Shown in pieces: positions 1 through 9,472 of a stretch of 42,050 nt of DNA. Positions within the stretch are counted from its first letter, which is position 1. Each line of letters begins with the position of its first letter. Under the pieces are notes generated by a model. That model saw only the letters and a list, made by a program, of their open reading frames with translations. It ran no database searches and was not told the origin of the DNA. The stretch is from Streptomyces sp. DvalAA-14 (GTDB lineage Bacteria; Actinomycetota; Actinomycetes; Streptomycetales; Streptomycetaceae): contig NZ_FMCH01000133.1 in assembly GCF_900091855.1 (NCBI RefSeq), positions 1 through 42,050 on the forward strand, read 5' to 3'. The position numbers and the translations under genes are program-made.

Positions 1-183
1 GGCTCGAGACGCTGCGCGCTGCCGGCCTGCGCGGCCCGGGGATCACGGGAGCGCGGGTTCCGGCCTTTCGGCCGCCGGAGCGGAGGCGGCCGCGTAGGGG
101 CGGCGCCCGCTGGACTTGCGCCGGTTCCGGCCTGCCTGAGCCGCGCCCGGCTCGGCGTGCCAGTGCGTGGTGTCCGACGGGAC
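1..183. other. Left edge, no gene assigned
   Basis: No coding region can be supported here. One forward frame is open from base 3 and could be the tail of a gene entering from the left, but its composition becomes Arg/Pro-rich as in shadow frames. A short hairpin (CGGCC at 61-65, GGCCG at 70-74, 4-nt loop) is the only other structure seen. Confidence 0.3.
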
Positions 184-669
184 TTAGATACGGGCGGTGG
201 TCCCGGGCCGCCGGCGCGGTCCGCGGCCCGCGCAGCCGACGACGACCCCGACCAGGGCGCCCTGGGGTACGTAGCCCCAGGCCCGTGAGTCGCCACCGGC
301 CACGGTGGTGTCGCCGTTGTCGCCGAGCAGGACGAGGCTGCCCTCGGGCACCCGGTCGCCCGGGCGGGCGCCCACCGTGCGCAGCACCGCCGCGGGGACG
401 GGGTCGCCGCCGCGGGCGGCCACGCGTTTGATCAGCAGCGGCTTGGGCGGCACGGTTTCCGCGACCGGTTCGGTGCGCGGCAGGCGGAAGACCACCACCG
501 CGCCGGCCCGGGGCCGGCCGGGCGGCGTCCGCAGCACGACGAGTCGGCGCCCGGGGCGGAGGGTCGGCAGCATGCTCCGGCCGGTGACGTTCACCACCAG
601 CAGCAGGGCGCGGGCGGCGCCGTATCCGAGCAGCAGGAGCAACCCCGCGGCGAGCAGCATGAGGGCCAT
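184..669 (-). CDS. S26 family signal peptidase, small
   Basis: Membrane-anchored serine/lysine peptidase of the signal peptidase I clan, expected to cleave exported preproteins at the outer face of the membrane. An N-terminal hydrophobic segment (about residues 1-28) is followed by box B GRSMLPTL with the nucleophile Ser32, the general base Lys81 in LLIKRVAARGGDP, and a box E-like GDNGD...GGDSRAWG at 116-132. At about 161 residues it is shorter than the Sip paralogues of streptomycetes but complete in motifs. The start ATG at 669 places the TM helix at the N-terminus. The same frame stays open upstream, so a longer N-terminus cannot be excluded, though that stretch is Arg/Gly-rich and looks non-coding. 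No adjacent substrate is obvious. Family assignment is firm, specific role unknown. Confidence 0.8.
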   Translation of the reverse strand: MALMLLAAGLLLLLGYGAARALLLVVNVTGRSMLPTLRPGRRLVVLRTPPGRPRAGAVVVFRLPRTEPVAETVPPKPLLIKRVAARGGDPVPAAVLRTVGARPGDRVPEGSLVLLGDNGDTTVAGGDSRAWGYVPQGALVGVVVGCAGRGPRRRPGTTARI

Positions 670-1125
670 CGCGATCACGGGCGGGCGGCGTCCGGCTGCG
701 GGGTGAACGGTTCGGCGGCCGCCGTGGCCAATGCTCCGGGCCCGGGCATGGCCGGCGGCCCGTACGGCGCTGCTGTTTCTCGCGCCGTTTCGCCCGCCGC
801 TTCCTCCGAGGCCGCCCCCCGTCCGCCGCCGCCGCGACGCGGCCGCGTCCCCACCATGCGGAGCATCGCGCCACCCCCGAGGTCCACCGCGTCGGCGCCC
901 GTCGCCGTCGCTCATCGCCGTCGCGCGCATCGGGCCCACCGAGCCCGTCGCGCACACCGAGCAAGCCCATCGCAAAATTGCTCTTCTACGCCCGCCAATT
1001 GCCGTCAACAGGCGGCTTCTTGCGGCAGCTTCGTGACCTTGCCACGCCGACCACGTCACGTCAACGGGGCGCGGTGGAACGTTTCCTCTCTTCGGGGCCG
1101 CGCAACCCGATGCCTCCTGCCTCCT
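670..1125. other. 456-bp region without a supported gene
   Basis: Between the signal peptidase start and the sigma-factor stop. Open frames here are Arg/Gly/Pro-rich shadows. A less GC-rich patch at about 970-1010 has a minus-strand TTGACG (1008-1003) that could be a -35 element, but no well-spaced -10 was found. Nothing else recognised. Confidence 0.3.
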
Positions 1126-2529
1126 TCATGCCCCGCAAGCCGCCGCCCGCTCCAGCAGGAAGGCCCGTTCGGCGTTGTTGCGGGTCAGGCCGGCCGCCCG
1201 TTCGAACTCGGCCCGGGCCTCCGCGGTACGGCCCAGGCGGGCCAGCAGGTCGCCGCGAACGCTCGGCAGCAGGTGGTAGGCGTCCAGGGTGGCGCTGGCG
1301 GCCAGCGCGTCCACCAGAGCCAGGCCGGCCGCCGGGCCGTGGGCCATGCCGACGGCGACCGCGCGGTTCAACTCGACCACCGGGGAGGGGGCGCGGGCGG
1401 CCAGCGCGTCGTAGAGAGCGGCGATCGCCGCCCAGTCGGTCTCCTCGGCGGTCGGCGCCCGGGCATGGCCGGCCGCGATCGCCGCTTGCAGGGCGTACGG
1501 GCCGGGTGCCTCGCCCCGGGCCCGGGCGGCGGCATCGGCCCGGGCCAGCGCGGCGAACCCGCGCCGGATCAGCAGCATGTCCCACCGGCTGCGGTCCTGG
1601 GCCGGCAGCGGCACCGGCACCGGTCCCGAACGGGCCGCCGCCCGCGACGCCTGGATCTCCAGCAGCGCCGCCAGCCCGTGCACCTCCGGCTCCTGCGGCA
1701 GCAGACCCGCCAGCACCCGGGCCAGCCGCAACGCGTCCTCGCACAGCGCGGGCCGCATCCAGTCGTCCCCCGCGGTCGCCGCGTAGCCCTCGTTGAAGAT
1801 CAGGTAGACGACCTCCAGTACGGACGCCAGCCGTTCGGTCAGCGCGGGACCGTACGGCACCTCGAACGGCACCCGCTCCCGGGCCAGGGTCCGCTTGGCC
1901 CGCACGATCCGCTGCGCCACCGTGGGCTCGGCGACCAGGAAGGCGCGGGCGATCTCATCGGTGGTCAGGCCGCCGAGCAGCCGCAGTGTCAGGGCGACCC
2001 GGGCCTCGCGGGACAGCACCGGGTGGCAGGCCGTGAACACCAGCCGCAGCAGGTCGTCCTGGATCTCCGCCGGGTCGGCGGGCTCCTTGGGGCCGCCGAA
2101 CGTCTCGGCGTCCTGGTCGAGTTCGAGTTCGTGGCCGATCAGCCGCAGCTTGCGGGCGAAGGTCTCGTTCCGCCGGATCCGGTCGATGGCGCGCCGCTTG
2201 GCGGTGGTCATCAGCCACGCTCCGGGGTTGCGCGGCACGCCGTCGCGCGGCCACTGCTCCAGCGCGGCGACCAGCGCGTCCTGGGCCAGTTCCTCCGCCA
2301 CATCCATGTCGTGCACGATCCGGATCAGCCCGGCGATCAGCCGCGGCGACTCGATCCGCCACACGGTGTCCACGGTCCGGCCCACGGCCCCGCCCGGTCC
2401 GGATCCGGCTCCCGCTCCGGCTCCCGCTCCCGCTCCAAGCCATGGTGCCGGCCCCGCTCCCCCTCCTGGTCCCGGTGGGGAGTGCGGACCGGACGTCGGC
2501 CTGTCGTCGCCTGCTGCTGTCACGACCAC
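1126..2529 (-). CDS. ECF42-group RNA polymerase sigma factor
   Basis: Extracytoplasmic-function sigma factor with a long C-terminal extension in place of a separate anti-sigma factor, as known for group ECF42. Region sigma2 begins near VDTVWRIESPRLIAGL and contains NPGAWLMTTAKRRAID; region sigma4 follows with ALTLRLLGGLTTDEIARAFL and EPTVAQRIVRAKR. The remaining roughly 200 residues are the TPR-like DUF6596 extension, including IFNEGYAA and VVELNRAVAVGMAHGPAAGL. It lies 59 bp downstream of the DGPF gene and is probably cotranscribed, the classic ECF42 pairing. The N-terminus carries about 50 extra Gly/Ala/Pro-rich residues from a hexanucleotide repeat. No good ribosome-binding site precedes the GTG at 2529, so the true start may lie downstream of the repeat. 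Family assignment is secure; the physiological signal is unknown. Confidence 0.9.
   Translation of the reverse strand: MVVTAAGDDRPTSGPHSPPGPGGGAGPAPWLGAGAGAGAGAGSGPGGAVGRTVDTVWRIESPRLIAGLIRIVHDMDVAEELAQDALVAALEQWPRDGVPRNPGAWLMTTAKRRAIDRIRRNETFARKLRLIGHELELDQDAETFGGPKEPADPAEIQDDLLRLVFTACHPVLSREARVALTLRLLGGLTTDEIARAFLVAEPTVAQRIVRAKRTLARERVPFEVPYGPALTERLASVLEVVYLIFNEGYAATAGDDWMRPALCEDALRLARVLAGLLPQEPEVHGLAALLEIQASRAAARSGPVPVPLPAQDRSRWDMLLIRRGFAALARADAAARARGEAPGPYALQAAIAAGHARAPTAEETDWAAIAALYDALAARAPSPVVELNRAVAVGMAHGPAAGLALVDALAASATLDAYHLLPSVRGDLLARLGRTAEARAEFERAAGLTRNNAERAFLLERAAACGA
2407..2436 (-). repeat. Hexanucleotide tandem repeat, Gly-Ala coding
   Basis: Five consecutive 6-bp units (GGCTCC, CGCTCC, GGCTCC, CGCTCC, CGCTCC on the plus strand). 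They encode the Gly-Ala run in the N-terminal extension of the ECF42 sigma factor. The run lies upstream of the conserved sigma2 region, so length changes would not disturb the fold. Confidence 0.8.
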
Positions 2530-2588
2530 CCATCACAGCAGCCCCGGGGCGCCCGCGCCAAGCGGACGCCCCGGGCGCGGCGCGCCGC

Positions 2589-2942
2589 CTACGCGGGCTC
2601 CACGACCTGCCGGACCTCCGCGTTCAGCTCCCAGGTGTCGCCGTGGACCGCCAGGAAACGCGAGGCCCACTCCACGGCCTCCTCCTGCGACTTCGCCTGC
2701 ACCATGAGGTAGCCGCCCACGACCTCCTTGGCCTCCGCGTACGGGCCGTCCACCACGGTCTGCTTGCCGCCGGACAGCCGCAGCACCGTCGACTCCTCCA
2801 GCGGACGCAGCCCCCCGGTGTCCAGCAGCACGCCGGCCCGGGTCATCTCCTCCAGCAGCTTCCCCATCTCCTCCATCAGCTCCGGGCTCGGCTCCGAGGC
2901 ATGGGCGGAGGGGTCCAGCTTGAGCAGCATCATGTAACGCAT
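2589..2942 (-). CDS. DGPF/YCII-family protein, ECF42 partner
   Basis: Small (117 aa) ferredoxin-like-fold protein of the YCII/DGPF family, the usual genomic companion and regulatory target of ECF42 sigma factors. It starts MRYMMLLKLD and contains VVDGPYAEAKEVVGGY at about 64-78. The family-defining DGPF tetrad reads DGPY here (65-68), a conservative change. It ends AEVRQVVEPA. Biochemical function of the family is not settled. It is the first gene of the operon with the sigma factor. An ECF42-type promoter (TGTCGA-N17-CGAC) lies upstream at 3027-3053, with the -10 about 85 nt from this ATG. Start chosen because it gives the standard family N-terminus. Confidence 0.92.
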   Translation of the reverse strand: MRYMMLLKLDPSAHASEPSPELMEEMGKLLEEMTRAGVLLDTGGLRPLEESTVLRLSGGKQTVVDGPYAEAKEVVGGYLMVQAKSQEEAVEWASRFLAVHGDTWELNAEVRQVVEPA

Positions 2943-3026
2943 CGTGTCGTCCTCTCACATCACCGGTTCGAACGGCAGTCGGCGCCGCCGCTCCGGGCGG
3001 GCCGTTTCGCCCGCCTCACTTCACGC

Positions 3027-3053
3027 GTCGAGCGGGACCCGGGGAAATCGACA
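3027..3053 (-). promoter_or_regulatory. ECF42-type promoter of the DGPF-sigma operon
   Basis: On the minus strand TGTCGA (3053-3048) is followed after 17 bp by CGAC (3030-3027). This matches the reported ECF42 target consensus: TGTCGA at -35, CGA/TC at -10. It lies upstream of the gene normally controlled by this sigma group and suggests positive autoregulation. The -10 and the plus-strand gene start at 3116 are less than 90 bp apart, so the two divergent transcripts share this region. Confidence 0.75.
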
Positions 3054-3115
3054 CCCCGCCGAAGAAAGTTTTTCCGCGCTCCCGGGAGTCCCTGGGGCCG
3101 TGAGAAAGTAACCGC

Positions 3116-5140
<2,025 letters not shown>

Positions 5141-5143
5141 CCT

Positions 5144-5191
5144 GAGCCGGGGCCGGCCGGGCCGCGGGGCCTGTCCGGCCGGCCCCGGCTC
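5144..5191. terminator. Bidirectional hairpin between convergent genes
   Basis: Perfect 17-bp inverted repeat: GAGCCGGGGCCGGCCGG (5144-5160) and its complement at 5175-5191, 14-nt loop. It lies between the stop codons of the DUF255 and hemolysin III genes, so it probably terminates both. No U-tract, as usual in streptomycetes. Confidence 0.85.
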
Positions 5192-5194
5192 GGC

Positions 5195-5893
5195 CTAGGC
5201 GTGCTGGTAGGCCACCAGCGAGATGCCCACGTAGTGCACGACGAACGCCGCCAGCGTGAACGAGTGGAAGAGTTCGTGGAAGCCGAACCACCGCGGCGAC
5301 GGGTTCGGCCTCTTGAAGCCGTAGATCGCCGCGCCGACGCTGTAGAGCAGTCCGCCGACGACCACGCACACCATCACCGCGACCCCGCCCGTGCGCAGGA
5401 AGTCCGGCAGGAAGAAGACCGCGACCCAGCCCAGCGCGATGTAGCAGGGCGTGTAGAGCCAGCGGGGAGCGCCGACCCAGAAGACCCGGAACGCGATACC
5501 GGCCAGCGCGCCGGCCCACACCATCCACAGCAGGAACTCGGACGTGCCGCCGGGCAGCAGCAGGATCGCCAGCGGTGTGTAGGTGCCGGCGATGATCAAG
5601 AAGATGTTCGCATGGTCAAGTCGTCGCAAAATTCCTGAGGCGGTGGCCCCCCAGTTTCCGCGGTGGTAGAGCGCGCTCACCCCGAACAGGGCGCACGCCG
5701 TGAGGGTGAAGATCCCGCACGCGATGCGACCTCGGGTGCTCTCCGCGAAGGCCGTCAGGACGACGCCCGAAATGAGCACCGCCGGGAACATCCCCGCATG
5801 CAACCAGCCCCTGAGCTTGGGTTTTACCAACTCGGGCAGGTCGATCTCATCGACGGCGGAGGGCACCTCGCCGGGTTCGTCCAGAGCGCTCAT
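5195..5893 (-). CDS. trhA: Hemolysin III family (TrhA/PAQR) membrane protein
   Basis: Seven-transmembrane protein of the PAQR superfamily (232 aa). Family signatures visible: VSALYHRGNW, LRRLDHANIFLIIAGTYTP and GFHELFHSFTLAA, which together supply the Ser, Asp and His residues of the PAQR metal site. Despite the name, bacterial members are thought to affect membrane lipid balance and fluidity rather than act as haemolysins. The start ATG at 5893 begins MSALDEPGEVPSAVDEID, a short acidic cytosolic tail ahead of TM1. It is transcribed divergently from PEPCK and convergently to the DUF255 gene, so it is likely monocistronic. The shared upstream region with PEPCK contains a 14-bp perfect palindrome. 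Confidence 0.92.
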   Translation of the reverse strand: MSALDEPGEVPSAVDEIDLPELVKPKLRGWLHAGMFPAVLISGVVLTAFAESTRGRIACGIFTLTACALFGVSALYHRGNWGATASGILRRLDHANIFLIIAGTYTPLAILLLPGGTSEFLLWMVWAGALAGIAFRVFWVGAPRWLYTPCYIALGWVAVFFLPDFLRTGGVAVMVCVVVGGLLYSVGAAIYGFKRPNPSPRWFGFHELFHSFTLAAFVVHYVGISLVAYQHA

Positions 5894-6003
5894 GTGTCAA
5901 TCCTATCTACGGACTCGTAAGTTACCCGTTAGTAGGAGGGTTGGTGGTGTCGCGGGTGTCGGCCGCCGAACGTGCTCTGGACAGAATCATTTGTCGAGGC
6001 CCA

Positions 6004-6017
6004 CACTCATATGAGTG
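6004..6017. promoter_or_regulatory. 14-bp perfect palindrome between trhA and PEPCK
   Basis: CACTCATATGAGTG is a perfect palindrome in the divergent intergenic region, 128 bp before the PEPCK start and 111 bp from the trhA start. It looks like an operator for a dimeric regulator. The regulator is not identifiable. Confidence 0.5.
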
Positions 6018-6131
6018 CGGTCGGCACCGGATGAGCGCCCTGCAAGCGTCCGGGCCGCAGCCCCCAAGGGGCCGAACCCAACCCTCAATGTGTGACGCCG
6101 GTCTGTGCGGACCCGGCGGGACGGAGAGATC

Positions 6132-8045
6132 GTGGCGCGCGGCTTTGCGGCTCCCACCGAGCATCAGGAACTGATCGAATGGGTCGGCGACATCGCCGAA
6201 CTCACCCAGCCCGACGAGATCGTGTGGTGCGACGGTTCGGAGGCGGAGTACCACCGCCTGGCCGAGCAACTCGTCGCCAAGGGCACCTTCACCCGACTCG
6301 ACCCCACCTTGCGCCCCAACTCGTACTACGCCGCCTCCGACCCCTCGGACGTGGCGCGCGTCGAGGACCGGACCTTCATCTGCTCCCAGCGCGAGGCCGA
6401 CGCCGGTCCCACCAACCACTGGAAGGCGCCCGCCGAGATGCGGGCGATCTTCACCGGGGACCCGGCCGGCAAGCCCGCCGGAAAGCCCGCCGGAAAGTCC
6501 GCCGGGAAATCCACCGGAACGGAAGACAGCCCCACCGGCCAGGAGAGTGAGCGCGGCCTGTTCCGCGGCTCGATGCGCGGCCGGACCATGTACGTGGTCC
6601 CGTTCTGCATGGGCCCGCTCGGCTCACCGCTGTCCGCGATGGGCGTGGAGATCACCGACTCCGCGTACGTCGCCGTGTCGATGCGCACCATGACGCGGAT
6701 GGGCCGCGCGGTGCTGGACGAACTCGGCACCGACGGCGCCTTCGTCAAGGCCGTGCACACCCTGGGCGCCCCGCTCGCCGAGGGCCAGGCCGACGTGCCC
6801 TGGCCGTGCAACAGCACCAAGTACATCTCGCACTTCCCCGAGACCCGCGAGATCTGGTCCTACGGCTCCGGCTACGGCGGCAACGCCCTGCTCGGCAAGA
6901 AGTGCTACGCGCTGCGCATCGCCTCCGTGATGGCCCGCGACGAGGGCTGGCTGGCCGAGCACATGCTCATCCTCAAGCTGACCCCGCCCCGCGGCGAGAG
7001 CAAGTACGTCGCCGCCGCCTTCCCGTCGGCCTGCGGCAAGACCAACCTCGCGATGCTGGAACCGACCATCTCCGGCTGGTCGGTGGAGACCATCGGCGAC
7101 GACATCGCCTGGATGCGGTTCGGCGAGGACGGCCGGCTCTACGCGATCAACCCTGAGGCCGGCTTCTTCGGCGTCGCGCCGGGCACCGGCGAGCACACCA
7201 ACGCCAACGCGATGAAGACCATGTACGGCAACTCGGTCTTCACCAATGTCGCCCTCACCGACGACGGCGACGTGTGGTGGGAGGGGATGACCGACGAACC
7301 CCCGGCCCATCTGACGGACTGGCGGGGCAACGACTGGACACCCGACAGCGGCACGCCGGCGGCCCACCCCAACGCCCGCTTCACCGTGCCGGCCGCCCAG
7401 TGCCCGATCATCGCCCCGGAGTGGGAGGACCCGCGGGGCGTGCCGATCTCGGCGATCCTCTTCGGCGGCAGGCGCGCCTCGGCCGTGCCGCTGGTCACCG
7501 AGTCCTTCGACTGGCAGCACGGCGTCTTCCTCGGCGCCAACATCGCCAGCGAGAAGACCGCCGCCGCCGAGGGCAAGGTGGGCGAACTGCGGCGCGACCC
7601 GTTCGCCATGCTGCCCTTCTGCGGCTACAACATGGGCGACTACTTCGGCCACTGGGTCGCGCTCGGCAAGGACGCCGAGCGCAAGGGCGCCCAGGACAAA
7701 CTGCCGAAGATCTACTACGTCAACTGGTTCCGCAAGGACGCCGGCGGCCGCTTCGTGTGGCCCGGCTTCGGCGAGAACAGCCGCGTGCTGAAGTGGATCG
7801 TGGAGCGGCTCAGCGGGGACGCCCAGGGCGTCGAGACCCCGATCGGCGTCCTCCCCGCCCGCGGCGCCCTGGACACCGACGGCCTCGGCCTCTCCCCGGC
7901 CGACCTCGACCTGCTCCTCACCGTCGACCGGGAGGTCTGGCGCCAGGAGGCCGCGCTGATCCCGGAACACCTGGAGACGTACGGGGAGCACACCCCGCGC
8001 GAACTGTGGGCCGAGTACGAGGCGCTGGTCGCGCGACTGGGCTGA
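6132..8045 (+). CDS. pckG: Phosphoenolpyruvate carboxykinase (GTP)
   Basis: Gluconeogenic enzyme converting oxaloacetate + GTP to PEP + GDP + CO2 in the cytosol. Typical GTP-PEPCK sequence throughout: [16 protein letters not shown] near the N-terminus, [29 protein letters not shown], the kinase-1a/P-loop FPSACGKTN starting about residue 297, and a GTP-binding stretch with [19 protein letters not shown]. About 637 aa, longer than the usual 600-620 because of an in-frame tandem repeat (PAGK units, residues about 111-130) inserted between APAEMRAIF and GLFRGSM, where homologues have only a few residues. Start chosen at GTG 6132, preceded by a GGAG motif; an upstream in-frame ATG at 6105 is less likely. 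Monocistronic, ending at a hairpin. Confidence 0.96.
   Translation: MARGFAAPTEHQELIEWVGDIAELTQPDEIVWCDGSEAEYHRLAEQLVAKGTFTRLDPTLRPNSYYAASDPSDVARVEDRTFICSQREADAGPTNHWKAPAEMRAIFTGDPAGKPAGKPAGKSAGKSTGTEDSPTGQESERGLFRGSMRGRTMYVVPFCMGPLGSPLSAMGVEITDSAYVAVSMRTMTRMGRAVLDELGTDGAFVKAVHTLGAPLAEGQADVPWPCNSTKYISHFPETREIWSYGSGYGGNALLGKKCYALRIASVMARDEGWLAEHMLILKLTPPRGESKYVAAAFPSACGKTNLAMLEPTISGWSVETIGDDIAWMRFGEDGRLYAINPEAGFFGVAPGTGEHTNANAMKTMYGNSVFTNVALTDDGDVWWEGMTDEPPAHLTDWRGNDWTPDSGTPAAHPNARFTVPAAQCPIIAPEWEDPRGVPISAILFGGRRASAVPLVTESFDWQHGVFLGANIASEKTAAAEGKVGELRRDPFAMLPFCGYNMGDYFGHWVALGKDAERKGAQDKLPKIYYVNWFRKDAGGRFVWPGFGENSRVLKWIVERLSGDAQGVETPIGVLPARGALDTDGLGLSPADLDLLLTVDREVWRQEAALIPEHLETYGEHTPRELWAEYEALVARLG
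6462..6521 (+). repeat. 12-bp tandem repeat inside PEPCK
   Basis: Five consecutive 12-bp units encode [16 protein letters not shown] and a degenerate STGT. The reading frame is kept. The insertion sits in a surface-loop position relative to other GTP-PEPCKs and is Lys/Gly-rich. Confidence 0.9.
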
Positions 8046-8052
8046 CCTCGGG

Positions 8053-8080
8053 CGCCCTCCGCGGTCTCCCGCGGAGGGCG
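8053..8080. terminator. Hairpin between PEPCK and alaA
   Basis: Perfect 12-bp stem, CGCCCTCCGCGG (8053-8064) with its complement (8069-8080), TCTC tetraloop, 8 bp after the PEPCK stop. Convergent arrangement suggests it serves both genes. Confidence 0.85.
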
Positions 8081-8142
8081 GCACCCCCCAGCGCCCCTGT
8101 TGGGTGCCCGCCCGGCGCACGGCGGGCCGCCCGGCGTGAGCG

Positions 8143-9354
8143 TTACGGCTGGCTGTAGCCGTCCAGGAAGCGCCCTATCCGGGTCACCGCGTCCGTCAGG
8201 TCCTCCTTGGCCGGCAGGGTCACCAGGCGGAGGTGGTCCGGCTCGGGCCAGTTGAAGCCGGTGCCCTGGACGACCAGGATCCGCTCGGCCCGCAGCAGGT
8301 CGAGCACCAGCTGCTGGTCGTCCTTGATCTTGTAGACCTTCGGATCGAGCCGGGGGAAGGCGTACAGCGCGCCGCGCGGCTTCACGCAGGTGACCCCGGG
8401 GATCGCGGTCAGCGCCTCGTAGGCCGCGTCCCGCTGCTCGGTGAGCCGGCCGCCGGGCAGCACCAGGTCCTTGATGGACTGCCGGCCGCCCAGCGCGGTG
8501 GCGATGGCGTGCTGCGCGGGCACATTCGCGCACAGCCGCATGTTCGACAGGATCGTCAGACCCTCTATATAGCTGGTGGCGTGCTCCTTGGGCCCGCACA
8601 CCGCGAGCCAGCCGCTGCGGTAGCCGGCCACCCGGTAGGCCTTCGACAGGCCGTTGAAGGTGAGGGTCAGCAGGTCCGGGGCGATCGCGGCGAACGGGGT
8701 GTGCGTCACGTCGTCGTAGAGGATCTTGTCGTAGATCTCGTCGGCGCAGACGATCAGCTGGTGCCGGCGGGCGATGTCCGCGAAGCCGCGCAGCAGTTCG
8801 TCGTCGTACACGGCGCCGGTGGGGTTGTTCGGGTTGATCAGCACGATCGCCTTGGTGCGGTCGGTGATCCTGCGCTCGATGTCGGTCAGGTCCGGGTACC
8901 AGTCGGCCTGCTCGTCGCAGCGGTAGTGCACCGCGGTGCCGCCGGACAGGGAGACCGCCGCCGTCCACAGCGGGTAGTCCGGCGCGGGGACCAGGACCTC
9001 GTCGCCGTCGTCCAGCAGCGCCTGCATGGACATCTGGATCAGCTCGGAGACGCCGTTGCCGAGGTAGATGTCCTCGACCTCCAGCTCGATGCCCCGCGTC
9101 TGGTAGTGCTGCACGACCGCCCGGCGCGCGGGGAGGATGCCCTTGGAGCTCACGTAGCCGTGGGCGCTGCCCAGTGATCTGAGCATGTCCTCCAGGATCT
9201 CCGGCGGGCATTCGAAGCCGAAGGGCGCCGGATTGCCGGTGTTCAGTTCCAGGACGCGGTGGCCCGCCGCCTGGAGCCGCATGGCCTCTTCGAGCACCGG
9301 GCCGCGGATGTCGTAGCAGACGTTGGCGAGTTTTGTGGACTGGATCACCTGCAT
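8143..9354 (-). CDS. alaA: AlaA-type PLP aminotransferase
   Basis: Fold-type I aminotransferase (403 aa) very close in pattern to glutamate-pyruvate aminotransferase AlaA, which makes L-alanine from pyruvate and glutamate. Visible motifs: LELNTGNPAPFGF, LGNGVSELI, PAPDYPLW, INPNNPTGAVY, CADEIYDKILYDD, and the PLP lysine in FNGLSKAYRVAGYRSGW (Lys238). The stretch MRLCANVPAQHAIATALGG and the C-terminal QGTGFNWPEPDHLR are AlaA-specific features. Start ATG at 9354 has an AAGGTGA ribosome-binding site 6 nt upstream. The frame remains open further upstream without support. A separate gene from the D-aminoacylase behind it (118-bp gap). Confidence 0.93.
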   Translation of the reverse strand: MQVIQSTKLANVCYDIRGPVLEEAMRLQAAGHRVLELNTGNPAPFGFECPPEILEDMLRSLGSAHGYVSSKGILPARRAVVQHYQTRGIELEVEDIYLGNGVSELIQMSMQALLDDGDEVLVPAPDYPLWTAAVSLSGGTAVHYRCDEQADWYPDLTDIERRITDRTKAIVLINPNNPTGAVYDDELLRGFADIARRHQLIVCADEIYDKILYDDVTHTPFAAIAPDLLTLTFNGLSKAYRVAGYRSGWLAVCGPKEHATSYIEGLTILSNMRLCANVPAQHAIATALGGRQSIKDLVLPGGRLTEQRDAAYEALTAIPGVTCVKPRGALYAFPRLDPKVYKIKDDQQLVLDLLRAERILVVQGTGFNWPEPDHLRLVTLPAKEDLTDAVTRIGRFLDGYSQP

Positions 9355-9472
9355 GCCGGTCACCTTACGGCCAGGTAACGCGCGCCGCGCGGTGTTTTCC
9401 GCCACCTGTGGACAACTCCGATCCGGCGCGGCGGCCCGGCGGAGCGGCCCCCCGGCGGCGGCCGGGCGGCCC

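Noticed and set aside
3-183. Open plus-strand frame at the left edge (LETLRAAGLRG...)
   Set aside because: Too short and soon Arg/Pro-rich; cannot be distinguished from a shadow frame without the upstream sequence.
703-2712. 669-codon plus-strand open frame
   Set aside because: Antisense to the ECF42 operon, Arg/Gly/Gln-rich shadow of high-GC coding sequence.
9407-9415. TGTGGACAA, the complement of the streptomycete DnaA box TTGTCCACA
   Set aside because: A single box in the leader of alaA with no cluster of boxes, no dnaA/dnaN and no AT-rich region; not an origin.
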